From: Phaeocystidibacter sp965659415
GTDB taxonomy: Bacteria > Bacteroidota > Bacteroidia > Flavobacteriales > Schleiferiaceae
Assembly: GCA_965659415.1 (NCBI GenBank)
Contig: CBFHVA010000019.1
Span: 1 to 30,641 of the forward strand
Direction: 5' to 3'
DNA length: 30,641 bases
Part shown: one piece after another, positions 25,657-30,641 of the stretch
How positions within the stretch are numbered: the first letter of the stretch is position 1
How the letters are laid out: each line of letters begins with the position of its first letter
Notes under the pieces: generated by a model
Told to the model about the DNA's origin: nothing
What the model saw: the letters and a program-made list of their open reading frames with translations, nothing else
The model's database searches: none
Made by a program: the position numbers and the translations under genes

Positions 25657-27555
25657 ATGTCAAGTACTACAGTTCAAGAGGGGCATCCTAAAGGCCTCTA
25701 TATTCTGTTTTTCTCAGAGATGTGGGAGCGCTTTTGCTATTACGGCATGCGTACCCTTCTCACGCTCTATTTGGTAAAATCACTTTTCAAGGGCGATGCT
25801 GATGCTGCGCTTATTTATGGTGCGTATACGGGCCTTGTTTATGCCGCTCCGGTGCTGGGTGGTCGTATGGCCGATCAATTCTTGGGCTATCGGTATGCAA
25901 TCATACTCGGGGCCATCTTGATGTCCATTGGTGAGTTTATGATTTTAGGGGGTACCGAGCAGTGGTTGCTCATTGGTATGGGCGCTATTATCATTGGTAA
26001 CGGTTACTTCAAAGCCAACATCTCGACTATTGTAGGTAAGCTTTATAGGGAGAACGACCCACGGCGAGACTCAGGCTTCACCATTTTCTATATTGGTATC
26101 AACATCGGAGCCCTTCTAGCTACTTCAGTAGTTGCCTATGTAGGCGAAACGTATGGCTTCAAATACGGATTCGGACTTGCTGGTATCGGTATGCTTCTCG
26201 GACTTCTTATCTTTTGGTTTGGTCGCGATCGTTATGCGGAAGCACAGGGCTTAGACATTACGGAAGCGGGAAAGAAAAAAATCGCCGGACCTATTTCCAT
26301 GGTTCACCTCATCACACTGATAAGCGTGGCGCTCATTCCGGTTTGTTACATTCTCATTAGCAAGAATGAAATCTTGCAATACTTGCTTTTAGGTTTGTTT
26401 GTACTTGTTGCTTATAACCTCATTAGCGCGGGTGCAAAGGAAGGAACCGTATGGAGAGACCGTATGATTGCCTTGGTGATTTTCATTATGATCAATATTG
26501 TTTTCTGGGCATTCTTTGAACAAGCTGGTACATCGCTTACGCTTTTTGCAGATAGAAACGTAGACCGTGAAATCTTCGGCTGGGTAATGCCCGCCTCTAT
26601 GACTCAGTTCTTCAATCCGTTCTTTATTGTACTCTTCGGGTCCATCTTCAGTGTAATGTGGGTGAAGTTGTCTAAAATGGGTAAGAATCCGAGTATTCCG
26701 ATGAAGTTTGCATTTGGTATCCTTCAATTGGGATTAGGCTTCTTGGTTACCCTTCTCGGTTTAAGCATGGCCGAAGGATTCCAAGTTCCGCTTTTGACAT
26801 TGGTATTCCTTTACCTCTTGCACACCACTGGTGAACTCTTCCTCTCTCCAATCGGACTGAGTATGGTAACCAAGTTGGCCCCGGCGAAGATATCCGGAAC
26901 AGCTATGGGTGGATGGTTCTTGAGCTTTGCCATTGGTAACTTCTTAGGCGGACAAATCGCCACACTCACCGGTACACACGGAAGTGAAGAAGAGCAAGAA
27001 ACGGCTTTCCCATTGAGTACAACGGTTATGTCAGCAGCAAATGACGCCGCAACCGTAAACTTCTCTGACTGGGTTCCACTAACCGAGGATATGCCTGTGA
27101 ACATCACCGTAGACAAATACATGGATATCCAAGACTGGGTTGAATTCCGCAAAGCCTATGCTGAAGGGATGAGCTTTGTAGATTGGAAAGAACACAGAAG
27201 TCTAAACCATCCTCCAACCTCAGCGAATGAGTGGCTCAATAAAGATGCCTGGGCTTCTCTCGGAGCGAGCTACCAGTCTTTGTTAGATGCTGACAAGGAA
27301 GCGCTGGAAGCAGATTCAAAAGCTGATGTTATCAACATCGAAACATGGATTTACTTCCGTGAAGCCATCGAAGATGTCAGCTCAAGTGCAAGCCTTCCTG
27401 AGGCTTTTAAGGAGCATAAAATGCAACGTATGGAAATGGGGTTGAACAAGTATACAGACGTGTTCTCTAACATTGGATTTGTCCTTCTTGGCTTCTCCGT
27501 ACTGATTATGGTCTTCAACAAGCCTTTGAAGAAACTGATGCATGGAGTCGAGTAG
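25657..27555 (+). CDS. POT/PTR-family proton-coupled peptide transporter (first of two)
   Basis: A 632-aa inner-membrane transporter importing di- and tripeptides with protons. The POT signature ExxERFxYYG is at 21-30 (EMWERFCYYG), followed by FTIFYIGINIGA near 141-152, WAFFEQAGTSL near 274-284 and GELFLSPIGLSMV near 382-394. About twelve helices lie before residue 440. Unlike E. coli members, an acidic soluble segment of about 165 residues (roughly 437-602) separates the penultimate helix from the last one (604-620). It lies 57 bases after DPP IV, with its own leader, and ends at a strong terminator. Confidence 0.94.
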   Translation: MSSTTVQEGHPKGLYILFFSEMWERFCYYGMRTLLTLYLVKSLFKGDADAALIYGAYTGLVYAAPVLGGRMADQFLGYRYAIILGAILMSIGEFMILGGTEQWLLIGMGAIIIGNGYFKANISTIVGKLYRENDPRRDSGFTIFYIGINIGALLATSVVAYVGETYGFKYGFGLAGIGMLLGLLIFWFGRDRYAEAQGLDITEAGKKKIAGPISMVHLITLISVALIPVCYILISKNEILQYLLLGLFVLVAYNLISAGAKEGTVWRDRMIALVIFIMINIVFWAFFEQAGTSLTLFADRNVDREIFGWVMPASMTQFFNPFFIVLFGSIFSVMWVKLSKMGKNPSIPMKFAFGILQLGLGFLVTLLGLSMAEGFQVPLLTLVFLYLLHTTGELFLSPIGLSMVTKLAPAKISGTAMGGWFLSFAIGNFLGGQIATLTGTHGSEEEQETAFPLSTTVMSAANDAATVNFSDWVPLTEDMPVNITVDKYMDIQDWVEFRKAYAEGMSFVDWKEHRSLNHPPTSANEWLNKDAWASLGASYQSLLDADKEALEADSKADVINIETWIYFREAIEDVSSSASLPEAFKEHKMQRMEMGLNKYTDVFSNIGFVLLGFSVLIMVFNKPLKKLMHGVE

Positions 27556-27572
27556 ATTCCAAACGGATAAAC

Positions 27573-27614
27573 ACAAGCCCTTCTGTCATCCCGATAGAAG
27601 GGCTTGTTTATTTC
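27573..27614 (+). terminator. Intrinsic terminator after the first POT gene
   Basis: ACAAGCCCTTCT (27573-27584) pairs perfectly with AGAAGGGCTTGT (27596-27607) around an 11-base loop and is followed by TTATTT. It indicates that the second POT gene has its own promoter; TACCTTAG at 27633-27640 is a weak -7 candidate. Confidence 0.85.
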
Positions 27615-27667
27615 TAGCCATTTTATTGAATGTACCTTAGCTTCCTTCACTTCTTAAACCCATCCGA

Positions 27668-29668
27668 ATGTCATCAGTAAATGACCCAATGAAAAAGCAG
27701 CTTTTCGGCCACCCGATAGGCTTGTACATCCTCTTCTTCACTGAGGTTTGGGAGCGATTCTCCTACTATGGCATGCGAGCGATATTTAGCTTGTATGTGG
27801 GTAGAAAGGCTACGGAGACCTTTAATCCAGGCATGGGATGGGATGAGGCAGACACTTTTGCTCTTTATGGATGGTATACAATGCTGGTTTACATCATGTC
27901 CATTCCTGGGGGAATCATTGCTGATAAATGGTTGGGACAAAAACGAAGTGTATTCATCGGTGGATTAATCCTAGTGGCTGGCCACGGCGTTATGGCCATT
28001 GAGCAAGACTGGGCATTTTTCATGGGAATGGCCTTGATTGTTCTAGGAGTTGGAGCGCTTAAACCCAATATTTCTTCCATGGTAGGTGGATTGTACAAAG
28101 CTGGAGATATTCGGCGTGATAAGGGCTTTACCATCTTTTACATCGGAATCAATATTGGAGCATTTACTGCACCGCTTTTAGTAGGCTATGTGGGCGAAAC
28201 CATTGGATGGCATTACGGATTTGGATTGGCAGGAATAGGCATGCTGATTGGTCAAGCCGTCTTCATGTATGGGCAAAAATTTCTAGTTGGCATCGGCGAA
28301 CCTCCCACAAAATCAGATCAAGCTGAAGATGACTCATTTGGACTTATGTTCAAGAATATTTTCAGAGACCCTCGCAGCCGCTATTCTACGGTATTACTCA
28401 TTCTTTTAGGAATAGGAATTGCAACAGGTCTGCATATCGGATATGGACTGCTGGTCATTTTCTTAGCGTTTATTTTCGGATTAATGATGGTCATCTACCG
28501 TGGACTATCCTCCATAGGAAAAGATCGATTTGCGGTGCTCTTACTCAGTTTCTTGCTGATCATTGTATTCTGGGGTGCTTATGAACAGGCGGGCGGTTTA
28601 ATGAACATTTACACGGCCAATAAGGTCGATCGATTCGTAGGTGGGTGGCAAGTACCCGCTTCGTGGTTCCAATCATTAAGTGCAGGCTTCATTATTCTCA
28701 TTGGTGCTTTGGTGGGCAACTTTTGGAGTTGGCGCAAAAGCAAAGGCAAAGAGAGTTCGTCTCTGTTCAAAATGGCCATTGGAACCATGATTATGGGATT
28801 GGGATTCGTTTTCATGGCAAGAGCTTCGTTACAGGTGCTATCGGCCGGACAAGCCAGTTTGATTTGGGTGGTGACGGCCTATCTCTTTCATGTGCTTGGT
28901 GAACTTTGTGTTTCACCTGTAGCCCTTTCATTCATCACTAAGCTAGCGCCAGCGAAATACGTTTCCATTATCATGGGCGTTTACTTTGCCGCTACAGGAC
29001 TTGGGAACAAGGTGGCTGGTGCCATTGGTGAGGCCTCTCAAACAGAGCCCATCAACATCGCAGTGATTGCCGAGAATGAAGTCTTTGCTCGTGCAACCGA
29101 TTTAGGTACATTCAACAAAGCTGAAAATATAGAGTTGCAAGCTTGGGCGTACCTCAAAGAGGAGGTCCTACATATTGAAACCGAAGGAAGGAGTCTGCTT
29201 GAATTAATCGATTTTGAATCGACAGATGCACGCGCTCGATTTGTAGATNNNNNNNTACATATTGAAACCGAAGGAAGGAGTCTGCTTGAATTAATCGATT
29301 TTGAATCGACAGATGCACGCGCTCGATTTGTAGATGTGCTAGCTACCCACGAAGCGAATCCAGCGAATCCGTATCGAGTAGATTTAAGTTTGGCCAATGC
29401 AAGGGATTATGAGCGTATTCAGGAATTATCCGACGATCCTACATCCGAACCGTTGGAAGTTTCAGCTTCAAACTATTCGGGAACCCTATCTGTTTTTGAG
29501 GCAGTGAACCGCAGAGAACTCTTCACGTTTATCTCTATCACAGGTTTTACTATTGCCTTTGGAATTCTATTACTTCTGTTCTTAAAACGATTGAAAAGAC
29601 TGACACACGGCATTGAAGATGCAGAACGTTCTTTGGAAGACGAGCAGCTTGAAACGAGTACGCATTAA
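27668..29668 (+). CDS. POT/PTR-family peptide transporter (second of two), interrupted by an assembly gap
   Basis: A paralogue of the preceding transporter, with TEVWERFSYYGMR at 25-37, FTIFYIGINIGAF, WGAYEQAGGLMN and GELCVSPVALSFI. A long acidic soluble segment again precedes the last helix (LFTFISITGFTIAFGILLLL). As written it has 666 codons, but a 7-N gap at 29249-29255 is flanked by identical 80-base copies. Removing one copy plus the Ns (87 bases, exactly 29 codons) restores a continuous protein of about 637 aa. The duplicated stretch is therefore probably not real. The function is di/tripeptide uptake. The divergent soluble segment suggests a different partner or substrate range from the first copy. 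Confidence 0.92.
   Translation: MSSVNDPMKKQLFGHPIGLYILFFTEVWERFSYYGMRAIFSLYVGRKATETFNPGMGWDEADTFALYGWYTMLVYIMSIPGGIIADKWLGQKRSVFIGGLILVAGHGVMAIEQDWAFFMGMALIVLGVGALKPNISSMVGGLYKAGDIRRDKGFTIFYIGINIGAFTAPLLVGYVGETIGWHYGFGLAGIGMLIGQAVFMYGQKFLVGIGEPPTKSDQAEDDSFGLMFKNIFRDPRSRYSTVLLILLGIGIATGLHIGYGLLVIFLAFIFGLMMVIYRGLSSIGKDRFAVLLLSFLLIIVFWGAYEQAGGLMNIYTANKVDRFVGGWQVPASWFQSLSAGFIILIGALVGNFWSWRKSKGKESSSLFKMAIGTMIMGLGFVFMARASLQVLSAGQASLIWVVTAYLFHVLGELCVSPVALSFITKLAPAKYVSIIMGVYFAATGLGNKVAGAIGEASQTEPINIAVIAENEVFARATDLGTFNKAENIELQAWAYLKEEVLHIETEGRSLLELIDFESTDARARFVDXXXHIETEGRSLLELIDFESTDARARFVDVLATHEANPANPYRVDLSLANARDYERIQELSDDPTSEPLEVSASNYSGTLSVFEAVNRRELFTFISITGFTIAFGILLLLFLKRLKRLTHGIEDAERSLEDEQLETSTH
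29169..29335 (+). repeat. 80-base direct repeat flanking a 7-N gap (scaffolding artefact)
   Basis: Bases 29169-29248 and 29256-29335 are identical, separated only by seven Ns. Each copy reaches exactly to the Ns on its inner side. This is what a scaffolder leaves when two contig ends overlap and are joined by a placeholder gap rather than merged. It lies in the second POT gene and keeps the frame by chance. Confidence 0.9.
29249..29255. other. Assembly gap (7 N)
   Basis: Seven undetermined bases between two identical 80-base contig ends. The true sequence probably has no gap and only one copy of the flanking 80 bases. Confidence 0.95.
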
Positions 29669-29727
29669 GCGCAATTTGTAAGGATAATCTTGGCATACCG
29701 TTAACACCCTGCACGCTTCTCTTTTCG

Positions 29728-29735
29728 TAATTTTA
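29728..29735 (+). promoter_or_regulatory. Possible -7 element at the thioredoxin-like gene start
   Basis: TAATTTTA, in the context TTCGTAATTTTAC, ends only 4 bases before the ATG at 29740. If it is a real -7 element the transcript would be essentially leaderless. Alternatively the gene is read from upstream and the match is chance. Confidence 0.2.
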
Positions 29736-29739
29736 CACC

Positions 29740-30273
29740 ATGAAGAAACACCTTTTCATTCTGCTCTTTTCGATAAGCGCGATGCTGAGCTTTGGTCAAT
29801 CTGAATCCAATGAAATCAACTGGGTTACTATTGAGCAAGCCGATTCAATGAACAAAGCGGGCGTAAATTTACCTGTGTTCATTGATGTGTATACAGATTG
29901 GTGTGGATGGTGTAAGCGCATGGATGCAACCACCTTCAAAGATTCGGCTGTTGTGGCCTTTATGAATGATAATTTCATCAACGTTAAGTTCAATGGTGAG
30001 GCACGCCGTGATATCGACTTCAAAAACGTTACGTTTTCCTTCGTTGCAAGTGGACGACGAGGTTACCATGAATTAGCAGCTGCCTTGCTTCAAGGGAAAT
30101 TGAGTTATCCTACTGTGGTATTCTTGAACGAGAATCTCGACATGATTCAACCGGTTCCAGGATACCGGGCTGCTCCGGAGTTCCTAGCTATTGCTACCTA
30201 CTTAGGTGAAGGTCATTACAAGACCACTGCCTGGGACGCTTTTCTAGCTGAATACCAAGCAAGTCGCGGTTGA
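29740..30273 (+). CDS. Exported thioredoxin-like protein (CGWC)
   Basis: A 177-aa protein with a signal peptide (residues 1-20, ending SFGQ), so it acts in the periplasm. The thioredoxin fold carries DVYTDWCGWCKRMD with the redox pair Cys55 and Cys58, and the cis-proline segment LSYPTVVFL with Pro124. This corresponds to the thioredoxin_7 (DUF255-like) group, with a helical insert between the active site and cis-proline strand. The role is reducing or isomerising disulfides in the periplasm; its target is unknown. It lies 71 bases after the second POT gene. The converging gene on the other strand ends 4 bases after it. Confidence 0.9.
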   Translation: MKKHLFILLFSISAMLSFGQSESNEINWVTIEQADSMNKAGVNLPVFIDVYTDWCGWCKRMDATTFKDSAVVAFMNDNFINVKFNGEARRDIDFKNVTFSFVASGRRGYHELAAALLQGKLSYPTVVFLNENLDMIQPVPGYRAAPEFLAIATYLGEGHYKTTAWDAFLAEYQASRG

Positions 30274-30277
30274 GTTC

Positions 30278-30641
30278 TCAGCTCAGCACGCTCTTGATTT
30301 TCTTATAGTTTTCTCCCTTACTCGGTTTGCCTCCTTGCTGGATGAGCTCGAATACTTCTTGCTCCTTGAGTTTCGCATAGGTCTTGTTTCCTTGAAGTAG
30401 TTCTAAGCTCCCACCTTTGATTCCATCTCGAATTTCATTGGCCTCCAATACGTTGGGTAAAGCTTCTCCCCCTTTCGACCTCAAAACCACCATATGAGCG
30501 CCTTTCTCACCAAATGATGCACACATCCATTCCTTCTCTCCTATTCGCTCTACATAATTTGTATTCTCCAGCACTTTCTCCCAAGCAATATCACTGAACA
30601 TATCGAGCAACTGCTCCGCTTTATCCGGGGTCTCTTCTTTG
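30278..30641 (-). CDS. Unknown protein, C-terminal part only (gene runs off the right edge)
   Basis: The frame stays open to the window end, so at least 121 C-terminal residues are seen and the start lies outside. An ATG at 30601 is internal, and the TTG at 30610 is probably an ordinary leucine codon. The visible part is hydrophilic and lysine- and glutamate-rich, with WEKVLENTNYVERIGEKEWM, a MVVLRSKGG strand and ending YKKIKSVLS. I see no signal, helix anchor or catalytic motif and do not recognise the family. It converges on the thioredoxin-like gene with a 4-base gap and no clear terminator between them. Confidence 0.6.
   Translation of the reverse strand, partial: KEETPDKAEQLLDMFSDIAWEKVLENTNYVERIGEKEWMCASFGEKGAHMVVLRSKGGEALPNVLEANEIRDGIKGGSLELLQGNKTYAKLKEQEVFELIQQGGKPSKGENYKKIKSVLS

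Noticed and set aside
29169..29335. A genuine in-frame 29-residue tandem repeat in the second POT transporter
   Set aside because: The copies are identical at DNA level and bounded exactly by Ns, which points to assembly.

Overview
The window is ordinary, gene-dense chromosomal DNA from a Gram-negative member of the Bacteroidota. Flavobacteriales is most likely, perhaps a Cryomorphaceae- or Schleiferiaceae-like lineage; that finer placement is inference. Support comes from lpxB, a DUF1599-folP-cdaA cluster, a BT_3928-type DoxX/MauE protein, a tandem pair of POT transporters with a large insert before the last helix, and several Bacteroidota-type -7 elements (TAnnTTTG). I see no phage, transposon, CRISPR array or restriction/defence locus, and no stretch over 300 bases lacks a gene. 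A 7-N gap flanked by identical 80-base copies shows this is a draft scaffold.

Layout. At 8-81 (minus) lies tRNA-Arg(ACG). From 179 to 9454 (minus) runs clpS, a 1479-aa secreted protein of unknown function, prmA, tpiA, an orphan DppB-type ABC permease, the BT_3928-type membrane protein and a DUF1599 protein, mostly overlapping or tightly spaced. Divergent from it, folP and cdaA (9506-11156, plus) overlap each other, and cdaA collides tail to tail with comEC over 56 bases. From 11101 to 16326 (minus) runs surE, a small membrane protein, lpxB, a SpoIID/LytB protein and comEC. On the plus strand, 16420-18166 carries a membrane zinc metallopeptidase and an SPFH/band-7 protein, each followed by a good intrinsic terminator. 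From 18243 to 23372 (minus) lie an FAD-linked oxidase, an MtfA-like peptidase, a secreted DUF4350-like protein and a SulP anion transporter. From 23428 to 30273 (plus) come a dipeptidyl peptidase IV, two POT peptide transporters and a periplasmic thioredoxin-like protein. A partial unknown gene (minus) runs off the right edge.

How the genes work together. The clearest functional module is DPP IV plus two POT symporters: periplasmic release of dipeptides followed by proton-coupled uptake. The DPP IV and first POT leaders share an 11-base motif with an 8-base palindrome, which suggests common control. The left half is housekeeping: translation-factor methylation, glycolysis, folate, c-di-AMP, lipid A and DNA uptake. 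The least explained items are the 1479-aa secreted protein, the BT_3928 protein with its CxxC-less thioredoxin-like tail, the internally duplicated DUF1599 protein and the orphan permease. I found no convincing undescribed system.
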